Shown here: piece after piece, positions 54,573 to 63,455 of the stretch
Numbering within the stretch: the first letter of the stretch is position 1
Layout of the letters: the number at the start of each line of letters is the position of its first letter
Assembly: GCF_033100115.1 (NCBI RefSeq)
Contig: NZ_CP136910.1
Coordinates: 3,682,001-3,746,000 of the forward strand
Source of the DNA: Anaerocolumna sp. AGMB13020
GTDB lineage: Bacteria > Bacillota > Clostridia > Lachnospirales > Lachnospiraceae
Reading direction: 5' to 3'
DNA length: 64,000 nucleotides
Notes under the pieces: generated by a model
Told to the model about the DNA's origin: nothing
Seen by the model: the letters and a program-made list of their open reading frames with translations, nothing else
Databases searched by the model: none
Program-made: the position numbers and the translations under genes

Positions 54573-55385
54573 ATGACCGTGTTGGAATTAACCGGAGTAT
54601 TAGAGATTCCGGAGGAAGTAAGCGTAGAATTATCGAATTATGCGAACAATAGAAATTGTGAAGTTCCCAATTCTGTTATAAATAAAATACTGCAACGCAA
54701 GGAATGGGATGAGGGAATAAAGGAATTGCAGGAGCTTCTGGGTGAGGATTCTGATGGAATAAAAATACTATGGGAATTGTTAAATATTATTGCTAACTAT
54801 TCATACCAGGAATATAGGAAGAGAGGAATAGCAGAAGATATTTTTACTGCAACAATGAAATTTTGTACGAGATTTTTAAAGGAACATTATCGAACCTTTC
54901 ATACCTATAAATTTGTTTGGGCTTGGTGGTTTCCGAGACAGATTTCATTGAACGAATTTCGTATTGGTGCACTGGAATATGAGTTTGTGAATGGTGAGAA
55001 CAAGGAGATTGCTGTTCACATTCCATCAGATGCTAATCTGCAAAAAGAATCTGTGACACAGTCGTTAAAGGATTTTTTTCAATTCAGAAAAGCCTATTTT
55101 TCTGAATGGGAGAATATGAAACTCACCTGCGATTCATGGATGCTGATGCCGGAATTAAAGGAGTTATTGGGGGAGTATTCAAATATAGTTGGGTTTCAGA
55201 ACCTGTTTGAGATTGATACGATGGATTATGATGCAACCTGGTATATGGGGTGGATTTTTCCAGGGTATGAGAACGTGAATGAATCATTACCGGAGCGTAC
55301 ATCTCTTCAGCGCAGAATGAAAAAACATTTAATGGACGGAAAGCGATTTGGTATTGCGAAAGGTCATTTAAAAAATATTGAATAA
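54573..55385 (+). CDS. GNAT-like acyltransferase-domain protein
   Basis: 270 residues. The pattern is that of a family with an N-terminal helical domain and a GNAT-like C-terminal domain: 'FRIGALEYEFVNGENKEIAVHIPSDA', 'SVTQSLKDFFQF', 'LTCDSWMLMPELKELLGEYSNIVGFQNLF', and 'SLQRRMKKHLMDGKRFGIAKG'. Substrate and partner are unknown, and the usual acetyl-CoA loop is not obvious. Ends at a terminator, so a single-gene unit between the GNAT and HD genes. Confidence 0.65.
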   Translation: MTVLELTGVLEIPEEVSVELSNYANNRNCEVPNSVINKILQRKEWDEGIKELQELLGEDSDGIKILWELLNIIANYSYQEYRKRGIAEDIFTATMKFCTRFLKEHYRTFHTYKFVWAWWFPRQISLNEFRIGALEYEFVNGENKEIAVHIPSDANLQKESVTQSLKDFFQFRKAYFSEWENMKLTCDSWMLMPELKELLGEYSNIVGFQNLFEIDTMDYDATWYMGWIFPGYENVNESLPERTSLQRRMKKHLMDGKRFGIAKGHLKNIE

Positions 55386-55456
55386 GTCACCTATAAATTG
55401 AAAACATAGTTATAGGAAGGTAAATATCAGATATTGAATCAGAAATCAATGAAGGA

Positions 55457-55487
55457 AGTCAATCACCAAAGAGTGATTGGCTTTCTT
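55457..55487 (+). terminator. Terminator after the acyltransferase-domain gene
   Basis: AGTCAATCAC pairs with GTGATTGGCT (one G-U) over a 6-base loop, then TTCTT. Confidence 0.75.
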
Positions 55488-55555
55488 GGCTTAAATCAGT
55501 GGATTTATCAAGGGAGATACTTTATAATAAATAAAAAAACAGTAGGAGGTTTGAC

Positions 55556-57478
55556 TTGAAAAAAGGAATTTATTTGAACGATTCCATCCATGGAATGATT
55601 GCATTGACAGAATATGAAAGAAGAATCGTCTCAACTATTGGTTTTAACCGGCTTCATGACGTGTATCAAAATTCAACGGTATATCTTACCTTTCCAACCA
55701 ATCGAACCAAACGTTTTGAACATTCTGTTGGAACTATGAAGCTTTGCTCTGACATGTTTTTTCAATCGTTATTAAATACATCGGATACAATGCTAAGAGA
55801 ATTTTTTGATATCTTTGACAAAGAATATAAGGGAATTCTAGACAAAGTAGGACAACAGAAGGAGCTCTGTGCTGAGAAATTGGGCGGCAGACTTCCAAAG
55901 GAGATGCCGCGGATTGAATTGGATAAATTAAGGCATTCTCTCGTACCCAACAACATTCCGGAGCAGAATAAATTTACGCATCTTGTACTTATCCAATCCA
56001 TCCGTGCAGCAGCGTTGCTGCATGATATAGGGCATCCTCCTTTTAGTCATATCGTGGAATATGCGTTGAAAGATGTTTACCTGGAATACAAGGGTAAAGC
56101 AGTCAACGACAAAGAGAATGCAAAAGAATTTGTTGAAATTATGTCCAAATACTTTGAGGGTAATAAGAAATTACACGAACAGATGGGTGATGAGATCAGC
56201 GAAGGCATATTGAGCAAGATTATTGCACCGGTTTCAGAAACTGCTGGAAAATATGAGGAGAATCTATATGAACTGCTTGTGTTAGAAAGTGTAAAAAGGA
56301 TCTTTGGTGAAGAAGGAGCCTTCCGGTATATTCATAGGATTCTTGATTCCAGTTTGGACGGAGACCGTTTGGATTATGCAACGAGAGATGTAATCAATTC
56401 GGGAAAGGACTCTGGAAAAATAGAGTATAGCAGAATCATTAATGATATGCAGATGATTGTGGAGAAAGGTGAGATATTTTTCTGTGTTCCCTTAAAAGCG
56501 GTAAGTTCTGTAGAGGATTTTGTAAAACGCAGATATAACAGCTATAAAGATATTGTTTATCATCATAGAGTCATTCAATCGGATTATATTCTGGAAGGAA
56601 TCGTGAAAGATCTTGTGACGAAATATCTGGAAGAAACAGCTTTGGAAAAACGTCGTGATAATGAAGTATTGATACCATTTGATATCTCAGGACTTTGGTT
56701 TCCTCTGGGAGATAAGAAATCAGCCATTAAGGCAAATGCACTTTCTCAATGGAATGACTCCTGGCTAACGACTGTATTGAGGCAGATTTATTATACGGAA
56801 TATTATCATAAGGCAATTGAAGAAGGCAGCAGGGAATTTGTGTTAGCACAACGTCTGGCCGAGTTGCTGCGAAATAGCAAACGGTATCATTCGTTAATTA
56901 AGAGAAGTGAGAATTTTAAGATTATCGATGATGCTGTAAAGCTGGAGATAATGAAGCGGAAAGACGAGCTGGAAGAGTTCCTTGGGAAAGAAAAAGAGTT
57001 CTCTCGTATGGACAGATTTACGGAGTGTATTTGTCAAATGTTAGACGATACAAGGAAAAATTCTTCGGGTTTCGTTTTATCTTATATTTCGAGATATAAA
57101 AAGGATATGAAAATTGAAAGCTTTGAGCAGATAGTAAGTGGAATCGTGAAGGAGGAGACCAACGCCATCGTAACGAATCTTAAGACTTATGATACGGTAA
57201 CACTATTTAAACGTATTTCCATTGGATTAGATTCGCCAATTTATTTCTATAATCACAAAGAGAAGATTTGTACTTTGAAAGATATCAGCGGGATTGCGGA
57301 TATTTTACAACTCGATTCAGACTATCTGCCGGTCTTTTATATCTACATTTTAGCCAAAGATGACGAAGGGATATTAAAGGAAAAAAGAGAAGAATTGCTG
57401 GGGGCAGTTGGTAAACGAATCGGAGTTGAGATTGTAGAAAGAATTCTTCGGCAGAATGCAATGGAAACTAATCAATAA
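55556..57478 (+). CDS. Large HD-domain phosphohydrolase (SAMHD1/dGTPase-like)
   Basis: 640 residues starting TTG, seven bases after AGGAGG. The HD metal site is complete: a first histidine in 'TKRFEHSVGTMKL', the HD pair in 'RAAALLHDIGHPPFSHIVE', and the later Asp in 'LDGDRLDYATRD'. The spacing resembles SAMHD1-like dNTP triphosphohydrolases. The C-terminal ~280 residues are helical and unassigned. Such enzymes lower dNTPs or act in phage defence, but a nucleotide-signal hydrolase is equally possible. Monocistronic, bounded by terminators. Confidence 0.85.
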   Translation: MKKGIYLNDSIHGMIALTEYERRIVSTIGFNRLHDVYQNSTVYLTFPTNRTKRFEHSVGTMKLCSDMFFQSLLNTSDTMLREFFDIFDKEYKGILDKVGQQKELCAEKLGGRLPKEMPRIELDKLRHSLVPNNIPEQNKFTHLVLIQSIRAAALLHDIGHPPFSHIVEYALKDVYLEYKGKAVNDKENAKEFVEIMSKYFEGNKKLHEQMGDEISEGILSKIIAPVSETAGKYEENLYELLVLESVKRIFGEEGAFRYIHRILDSSLDGDRLDYATRDVINSGKDSGKIEYSRIINDMQMIVEKGEIFFCVPLKAVSSVEDFVKRRYNSYKDIVYHHRVIQSDYILEGIVKDLVTKYLEETALEKRRDNEVLIPFDISGLWFPLGDKKSAIKANALSQWNDSWLTTVLRQIYYTEYYHKAIEEGSREFVLAQRLAELLRNSKRYHSLIKRSENFKIIDDAVKLEIMKRKDELEEFLGKEKEFSRMDRFTECICQMLDDTRKNSSGFVLSYISRYKKDMKIESFEQIVSGIVKEETNAIVTNLKTYDTVTLFKRISIGLDSPIYFYNHKEKICTLKDISGIADILQLDSDYLPVFYIYILAKDDEGILKEKREELLGAVGKRIGVEIVERILRQNAMETNQ

Positions 57479-57548
57479 TTGAATGGACCGGATAAAGTTA
57501 TAAATTCCGTCAGCTTCCAACAAGATGAGCAATAAAAAACACAAAAAA

Positions 57549-57595
57549 AGAATCAGATTACAAAGGCTATATGCATAAAATCTGATTCTTTTTTT
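57549..57595 (+). terminator. Bidirectional terminator
   Basis: AGAATCAGATT pairs with AATCTGATTCT around 19 bases, with seven A before and seven T after; it ends both the HD gene and the convergent AraC gene. Confidence 0.9.
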
Positions 57596-57605
57596 ATGAG
57601 CTTAT

Positions 57606-58385
57606 TTAATAATAGCAATGCTTGCTGACCTCCTTGGGAGTCCAGCCGGATTTACTCCTGAATTCTTTGTTCATGTGAGATTGATTGCAGTATCCGCTGT
57701 TTTGGGCGACTTCAAGAATGCTTTCTTTTTTTAGTCTGTGGGCAGCTCGGTAGAAGCGGCGTATAGACTGGTACTCTTTTAAAGAAAGACCGAGTACAGA
57801 CAGGAAATCCCGCTGCAGCTGCCTGTAGGATATGGTAAGCTCTGCTGCAATTGCAGAGAAATCACGTTCATTATCGATTTCTTTGGTTGCAAAGGATACG
57901 CGCAGCATGGTATTGTTCAAGTAATGGTTCTGCTTTGCTAACGTATGTAAGATAAAGTTTTCTATATTAGGAATCCAGTGCTTTACAGGATGAGGAAAGA
58001 GTATCTGACCTAATCGGTAAAAAGGATTTTTAGAGTCCAGTAATATAGCATTCCTGCATATAGCCGGCTTTAAGCCCGTAATAGAATAAAATAATGTAAA
58101 ATCCAAGTCTATGATAAACATTGCAATATTATAAGCTTTTAAGTAATTTGGCTGTATATTCAGGCCAAAAGCTACAACATCACCTGCTTTTACTTTGAGA
58201 TTACCATAATGACCGTAACCCTCTATAACAAAAGCAATATGAACAGCAGTATCGGCAGGTGCTGTGATAAAACCGTCATTCAGTTTCCAGTATGAGTAAA
58301 GTTTAAGGCCTTTGTCCTGCAAGGCTGATTTTTTTAGTAGCAATGGTTTTTTCATTCCATTCGCCGGTATAAGTGCCGCAGTCAT
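57606..58385 (-). CDS. AraC-family transcriptional regulator
   Basis: 259 residues, AAAGGAG upstream. The C-terminal two helix-turn-helix units are 'DFSAIAAELTISYRQLQRDF' and 'SILEVAQNSGYCNQSHMNKEFRSKSGWTPKEV'. The N-terminal part is a cupin-like sensor ('GYGHYGNLKVKAGDVVAFG'). It stands alone and divergent from the secreted PPC-like protein gene, which is a possible target. Confidence 0.9.
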   Translation of the reverse strand: MTAALIPANGMKKPLLLKKSALQDKGLKLYSYWKLNDGFITAPADTAVHIAFVIEGYGHYGNLKVKAGDVVAFGLNIQPNYLKAYNIAMFIIDLDFTLFYSITGLKPAICRNAILLDSKNPFYRLGQILFPHPVKHWIPNIENFILHTLAKQNHYLNNTMLRVSFATKEIDNERDFSAIAAELTISYRQLQRDFLSVLGLSLKEYQSIRRFYRAAHRLKKESILEVAQNSGYCNQSHMNKEFRSKSGWTPKEVSKHCYY

Positions 58386-58808
58386 AGATAAACTCCTTTG
58401 CTGCCTGAGTAAATATATTATTCCTATAAGAATGAATGATAACTTATTTCTCGCGGATATTCAACAATTTTCGTGAGAAAAAGTATTTATGTAACTAATC
58501 TTAACAAAGGGAGTAGATATGTCGTAAATATATTATTTTGCAAAAAAGCGACATTCGCTGATTTCTGGTCATAAAAAAATTTTTTGCTGGAAAAATGGTG
58601 AAAAATAGCGGATAACGTGATATTATGTTTCAACATGGTATGACAATAAATTAACAATTTATTGACACTATTTGTGAATTTAAATACTATATAATAGTGC
58701 AGGTTAGTAGCCAGCTGGAAATTAAGTCAGATCATACTTGCATAAAGCTGGGCTCTGGCTTATCTTCTGGTAGTTGTTTCAAATGCGTATAATTTGAAAG
58801 GGAGTAGA
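58386..58808. other. Divergent spacer, AraC gene and secreted protein gene
   Basis: AT-rich and gene-free. A small palindrome, AATAAATT-AAC-AATTTATT (58645-58663), lies next to TTGACA (58663-58668) and ahead of a TATAAT-like box near 58690. It could be a regulator site, but the -35/-10 spacing is too long for a confident promoter. Confidence 0.4.
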
Positions 58809-59957
58809 ATGAAGACTAAAAAATTGATAAATGTATTCAAGTATGTTTTCTTATTGGCAGTAATTCTGGTGGGTATTACTGTCAATGTCAATTATGCTAA
58901 GGCAGCAGATGGTCAGATTAAAGCTGTCACAATTAAAACGGGAAAAGAAGACGTAACAAAAAATGCTTATACCGGTAAATTATTAGCGGAGGGCGATGAT
59001 GGTTATGTCAGGGGTTCAGTAGTTAAAGTCACAACAGACTGTTCTGGTTTGTTACGTTTTCATTACCAGGGGAACAATTCAGACATAGTTTCCATAAGTG
59101 TGTATACAGATGAAGCGCTTACAGACTGCATTGGTTATGCAAGTGTTGATGCTTCCTCCGATGTGGTAAAAACGTTTGGAATGGCTATCCCTAAGGCAGG
59201 TACATATTATACAACGATTCAGACCTTTGAAGAATATGATATCGATTACACAATCGCAGCCGATATCTATTCTGCTGATGACGATGTGTTAACAAGCGGT
59301 AAGAGTAAGACAGTTACACTATTGAGCAGTAACGATAGCAACTATTATACCATTACCCTAAAAAGCGCCGGAACCGTAAATATATATACAACTTTTGCAA
59401 ATGGAAATGACTGCTACATAGATGTGGATATCTATCAAAAAGTAAAAGGTAAGATGAAGCTAGTATCAAAAGGAAGCTCCTTAGCCTCTGGCACTGTTGC
59501 CGGATTGGCAAAGGGAACCTATTATATTAAGTTATCTAACGGCAGTGACTCCTATTACGCGCTCAAATATAAGTTTACAGCTATTACAGACAAAAGTGGC
59601 ACATCAAAAGCAAAAGCGGCTTCCCTAAAGATGGGTACTGCATCAAAAGGACTGATACTTACAACGGACAAAAAAGGAAAAGAAGACTGGTATAAGATTA
59701 CTTTAACAAAAGACCAGGCGGTTGAACTTATATTAACCGGTGACGTATCAGGTGATATAAGCTTATCTTTCTATGACTCTGACAGCGAGCTTTTCGGTAA
59801 GTTATACGTTGATGAGTATACTACGGAAGACTCAGGTGTGCCATATGTAAGCACAGGTAAAAGCCAGAAATTGCCGAAGGGAACCTATTATTTAAAGGTT
59901 ACAAAAGATGGCAGCAGCACTTCTGGTTCATACTCAGTTAAAATGAAGTTAGGATAA
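58809..59957 (+). CDS. Secreted protein with PPC-like beta domains
   Basis: 382 residues from the ATG at 58809 (AAAGGGAG upstream). A signal peptide ends at about residue 32 ('VNVNYAKAAD'). The rest is repeats of the bacterial pre-peptidase C-terminal type: each ends with a 'GTYYIKL' or 'GTYYLKV' strand ('IPKAGTYYTTI', 'LAKGTYYIKLSNGSD', 'LPKGTYYLKVTKDGS'). There is no catalytic domain, anchor or sorting signal. Such domains help surface or secreted enzymes bind substrate or fold; here they appear alone. Confidence 0.8.
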   Translation: MKTKKLINVFKYVFLLAVILVGITVNVNYAKAADGQIKAVTIKTGKEDVTKNAYTGKLLAEGDDGYVRGSVVKVTTDCSGLLRFHYQGNNSDIVSISVYTDEALTDCIGYASVDASSDVVKTFGMAIPKAGTYYTTIQTFEEYDIDYTIAADIYSADDDVLTSGKSKTVTLLSSNDSNYYTITLKSAGTVNIYTTFANGNDCYIDVDIYQKVKGKMKLVSKGSSLASGTVAGLAKGTYYIKLSNGSDSYYALKYKFTAITDKSGTSKAKAASLKMGTASKGLILTTDKKGKEDWYKITLTKDQAVELILTGDVSGDISLSFYDSDSELFGKLYVDEYTTEDSGVPYVSTGKSQKLPKGTYYLKVTKDGSSTSGSYSVKMKLG

Positions 59958-59986
59958 AAGAAATAAATGCTACAACATGCACAAGG

Positions 59987-60012
59987 ACCTCGAGCAATCG
60001 AGGTCTTTTTTA
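59987..60012 (+). terminator. Terminator after the PPC-like gene
   Basis: GACCTCGA pairs with TCGAGGTC over a GCAA tetraloop, followed by TTTTTT. Confidence 0.95.
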
Positions 60013-60144
60013 TGTTGCGGGAGAGGAAGGTTTTCGGACATACTGCTCTGGATATAGTGACGAATTTTGTCTAAAACATCTATGCCAATGCCTGTAAATG
60101 CTAGTTCGTAGTATGAAAAATGCACATTTTCAGAGGTTTAACGA

Positions 60145-60376
60145 AAACGTTTGAGTAATTAATGTATTTTTTTAAAAAATACTTGCAAATTATAGTAAAA
60201 AGGTATATGATACAAATGTAAAAATACAACAGAGGAGAAAAAAGAGAGAAGTATACATAATGTTTTGTTTATAATTACCTATAATAATTTAGTTAGAGTG
60301 TCACATTACACAAATAGAAAAGATATAACACTGATAAAATAAGCATTATTTTTTTGTCCAAGTTAAGAAAACGTTT
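60145..60376. promoter_or_regulatory. Twin LacI-type operators around the sugar-importer promoter
   Basis: GAAAACGTTTGAG (60143-60155) and GAAAACGTTTAAG (60367-60379) share the AAACGTTT palindrome (60145-60152 and 60369-60376); centres are 224 bases apart. They lie on either side of the promoter, suiting looping by the LacI-family regulator encoded next. Confidence 0.65.
60183..60211 (+). promoter_or_regulatory. Promoter of the LacI/sugar importer region
   Basis: TTGCAA (60183-60188), 17-base spacer, TATGAT (60206-60211); a ~200-base leader follows up to the LacI gene with nothing else recognised in it. Confidence 0.6.
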
Positions 60377-60414
60377 AAGAAAATAAGGGGACTTTATAGT
60401 AAGGAGCTTAGACA

Positions 60415-61461
60415 TTGGTTTCTATAAAAGACATTTCAACACGATGTGGGGTATCTGTAGCAACTGTCAGTAAAGCATTAAATAATCATAAGGATATATC
60501 AGCTGCTACAAAAGAAAACATAATAAGAATTGCGAAAGAAATGGATTACTTTCCGAATTCCTCTGCCAGAGCATTAAAGACAAACCGGACTTATAATCTT
60601 GGAGTTCTGTTTGTAGATGAGGCTCAGAGTGGTCTGACTCATGAGTACTTTGCCAATGTTTTGGATAGCTTTAAGCAGGAAGCTGAGAGGAAAGGCTATG
60701 ACATAACGTTTATCAGCCGACACACAGGCCGTATGAATATGACCTATTATGAACATAGCAAATACCGGGGGGTTGACGGAGTAGTTATTGCATGTATCCG
60801 TTTTACCGATCCCCAGGTTGCGGAGTTGATTAACGGAGAACTTCCGGTAGTTACCATTGATCATGTATTTGATAACCGGACCGCAATCGTTTCAGACAAT
60901 GTAAATGGGATGAAGGATTTAATTACATACATTTATGAAATGGGACACAGCAAGATTGCTTATATACACGGAGCCAATTCTTCTGTAACCCAGAACCGGG
61001 TGGGAAGTTTTTATAAGACCCTCGGTGAACTTGGTATAACAGTACCGGATGAATATGTTAAGAGTGGTATTTACCATGATCCGGACACGACTGCAGTATT
61101 GACCAAGGAGTTGCTGCAGCTTAAGGATAGACCGACTTGCATCGTATTTTCAGATGACTTCTCCTGTATCGGGGGAATTAATGCAATCAAAGAAGCCGGA
61201 CTTCGAATACCGGAAGATATTTCAATTGCCGGTTATGATGGAATTACCTTATCCCAGGTATTGGTTCCTAAGTTAACAACCTTAAAACAGGATACCGGAG
61301 CTCTCGGAAGAATAGCAGCTGAGAAACTCATCGCACTGATAGAAAATCCTAAGGCAGCTATTATTGAACAAGTGATTATTGGAGGGAAGGTATTACCCGG
61401 TAATTCTGTAAGTAACCTTAAGGAAGGAAATGATGAAAGAAAGGAAGGAAAGGATAATTAG
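60415..61461 (+). CDS. LacI-family transcriptional regulator
   Basis: 348 residues, TTG start eight bases after AAGGAGC. The N-terminal helix-turn-helix and hinge are 'SIKDISTRCGVSVATVSKALNNH' and 'YFPNSSARALKTNRT'. The C-terminal periplasmic-binding-like sensor ends 'DISIAGYDGITLSQVLVPKLTTLKQ'. It probably binds the two AAACGTTT sites at its own front and controls the sugar ABC importer that follows 61 bases later. Its C-terminal tail is unusually charged ('NDERKEGKDN'). Confidence 0.92.
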   Translation: MVSIKDISTRCGVSVATVSKALNNHKDISAATKENIIRIAKEMDYFPNSSARALKTNRTYNLGVLFVDEAQSGLTHEYFANVLDSFKQEAERKGYDITFISRHTGRMNMTYYEHSKYRGVDGVVIACIRFTDPQVAELINGELPVVTIDHVFDNRTAIVSDNVNGMKDLITYIYEMGHSKIAYIHGANSSVTQNRVGSFYKTLGELGITVPDEYVKSGIYHDPDTTAVLTKELLQLKDRPTCIVFSDDFSCIGGINAIKEAGLRIPEDISIAGYDGITLSQVLVPKLTTLKQDTGALGRIAAEKLIALIENPKAAIIEQVIIGGKVLPGNSVSNLKEGNDERKEGKDN

Positions 61462-61522
61462 TAACAAGCAAGAAGGCTAAGAAAGTTTATGACAATTTAA
61501 AATTACATAAGGGGGAAAGAAA

Positions 61523-62437
61523 ATGAAAGATTTTTTACATAATACGTGGAAGCATAAAGCTCATCTTGTTATGTGCTTACCTGCAATTCTGGTATTATTT
61601 TTATTCAGCTATATGCCGATGGTGGGTCTGGTAATGGCCTTTAAGAAGTTTGATTACAGTCTGGGAATTTGGGGCAGTCCGTGGGTTAACCTGGATAATT
61701 TTCAATTCCTGCTGGCTTCCGGAAATACCTTTACCAGGATGACCAGAAATACACTGATGTATTATGCAGTATTTACGGTAATCGGTACTACATTGAATAT
61801 CGTACTGGCGATTGGAATTGATCAATTTGTATTCAAGCGTATGGGTAAGGCATTTCAGAGTATTATGATTATACCGGTATTCATTTCTTTTGCTGCAGTA
61901 CAGTTTATTGTATATGCATTTTTCAGCAATAACGGAATGGTAAATAATATTATAGACTTTATGGGTAACGATACAGTTCGCTGGTATACAAGTGCCAAAT
62001 ACTGGCCATTTATCCTAACAACTGTTAAAATATGGAGTTCTGTAGGTTACGGCTCGGTACTTTATATGTCCGTTTTAGCAGGTATCGATCAGGAGATGTA
62101 TGAGGCAGCACAGATTGATGGTGCTAATAAGTGGAAACAGATCTGGAATATAACACTGCCATCCCTTGTCCCTATGATAACAATTATGCTCTTACTAGGT
62201 GTCGGTGGAGTCATGCGTTCTGATACAGGTCTTTTCTATCAGGTGACCAGGAACAGCGGTATCCTGTATGAGACCACGCAGGTTATTGATTCCTATATCT
62301 TAAATGCTATCTTAACAACACCTGACTTTGGGTTTACGGCAGCAACAACCTTTTATCAATCCATCATCGGTCTCGTGATGATACTGGTGGCTAATGGAAT
62401 TGTACGTAAGGCGGCACCGGAAAATGCATTGTTCTAG
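61523..62437 (+). CDS. Sugar ABC transporter permease (LplB type)
   Basis: 304 residues with GGGGGAAAG upstream. Six membrane helices and the EAA loop 'EAAQIDGANKWKQIWNITLPSLVP' mark a binding-protein-dependent sugar permease of the MalF/LplB class. It pairs with the next permease and the lipoprotein. No ATPase gene is in the window; in Firmicutes one shared ATPase often serves several such importers. Confidence 0.93.
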   Translation: MKDFLHNTWKHKAHLVMCLPAILVLFLFSYMPMVGLVMAFKKFDYSLGIWGSPWVNLDNFQFLLASGNTFTRMTRNTLMYYAVFTVIGTTLNIVLAIGIDQFVFKRMGKAFQSIMIIPVFISFAAVQFIVYAFFSNNGMVNNIIDFMGNDTVRWYTSAKYWPFILTTVKIWSSVGYGSVLYMSVLAGIDQEMYEAAQIDGANKWKQIWNITLPSLVPMITIMLLLGVGGVMRSDTGLFYQVTRNSGILYETTQVIDSYILNAILTTPDFGFTAATTFYQSIIGLVMILVANGIVRKAAPENALF

Positions 62438-62458
62438 ATTGAATTTGGAGGGAAGTAA

Positions 62459-63403
62459 ATGAGTACTATAGCAGCGAAATCCAATATAGATAATAAAGTT
62501 CGCATTCAAGTTAAGAAAAAAAAGGCCGGAGCAGGACAATATATACTGGGAGTGCTATTAGGTATATACACCTTATTCTGTCTGTTGCCTATCATATTAG
62601 TATTTGTAATCGCGTTTTCAGATGAAAAGAGTATTGTTTCAAACGGTTTTAGCTATTTCCCGCAAAAATTATCCCTGGAAGGTTTCCGTTATGTATTTAA
62701 ATACGGTTCCCAGTTGGCTGTTTCTTACGGAGCGACAATTTTTATTACGGTGGTAGGAACTCTTCTGGGACTGCTGGTAATGAGTCTGCTGAGTTACGGC
62801 TTGAGCAGAAGGGATTTTCGTTTAAGAAGAGCACTGTCTATTTTTGTTATGATACCTATGTTGTTCTCAGGCGGTCAGCTTGCCAGTTATATCATCTTTA
62901 CTACAGTATACCATATGAAAGACAGTATCTGGCTGCTTATTCTGCCGCTAATGGTTACGACCATGAATGTTATTATTTTAAGAACCTACATACAGATGAG
63001 TATTCCTGATGAGCTTATGGAATCTGCCCGTATAGATGGTGCCAGTGAATACAGAACCTTCTTCCAGATTGTACTGCCTTTGATGAAACCGGCTCTTGCA
63101 TCCGTGGGCTTTATGATGGCAACAGCTTACTGGAATGACTGGCAGAATGCATTGCTGTACATAACAAGTGAAAGCAAAACGCCGCTGCAGCTTTTATTGG
63201 TGCGTATCCAAAGAAGTATAGAGTTCTTATTAAATAATAAAAATGTCACAGGTTCTGCAATGCTTGCAATGCAGCAGAATGTTCCACAGTACTCCTGTAT
63301 TATGGCTACCGTGATTACCGTAGTCGGACCTATTATGATTGTTTATCCATTCTTCCAGAAGTATTTCGTCAAGGGTCTTACAGTTGGTTCTGTAAAAGGT
63401 TGA
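62459..63403 (+). CDS. Sugar ABC transporter permease (MalG/LplC type)
   Basis: 314 residues, GGAGGG upstream. Partner of the previous permease: EAA loop 'ESARIDGASEYRTFFQIVLPLMKPAL', and the end 'FFQKYFVKGLTVGSVKG' is typical of this class. Substrate is probably an oligosaccharide by family, not proven. Confidence 0.93.
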   Translation: MSTIAAKSNIDNKVRIQVKKKKAGAGQYILGVLLGIYTLFCLLPIILVFVIAFSDEKSIVSNGFSYFPQKLSLEGFRYVFKYGSQLAVSYGATIFITVVGTLLGLLVMSLLSYGLSRRDFRLRRALSIFVMIPMLFSGGQLASYIIFTTVYHMKDSIWLLILPLMVTTMNVIILRTYIQMSIPDELMESARIDGASEYRTFFQIVLPLMKPALASVGFMMATAYWNDWQNALLYITSESKTPLQLLLVRIQRSIEFLLNNKNVTGSAMLAMQQNVPQYSCIMATVITVVGPIMIVYPFFQKYFVKGLTVGSVKG

Positions 63404-63455
63404 TTTTCATGATGCCAAGCATCTTGAAATATATTAATTATTAAGGGAGGAAAAT

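Noticed and set aside
53458..57478. Integrated element at tRNA-Leu
   Set aside because: No integrase, no duplicated tRNA 3' end found downstream by eye, and each gene has its own terminator; kept only as an accessory stretch.
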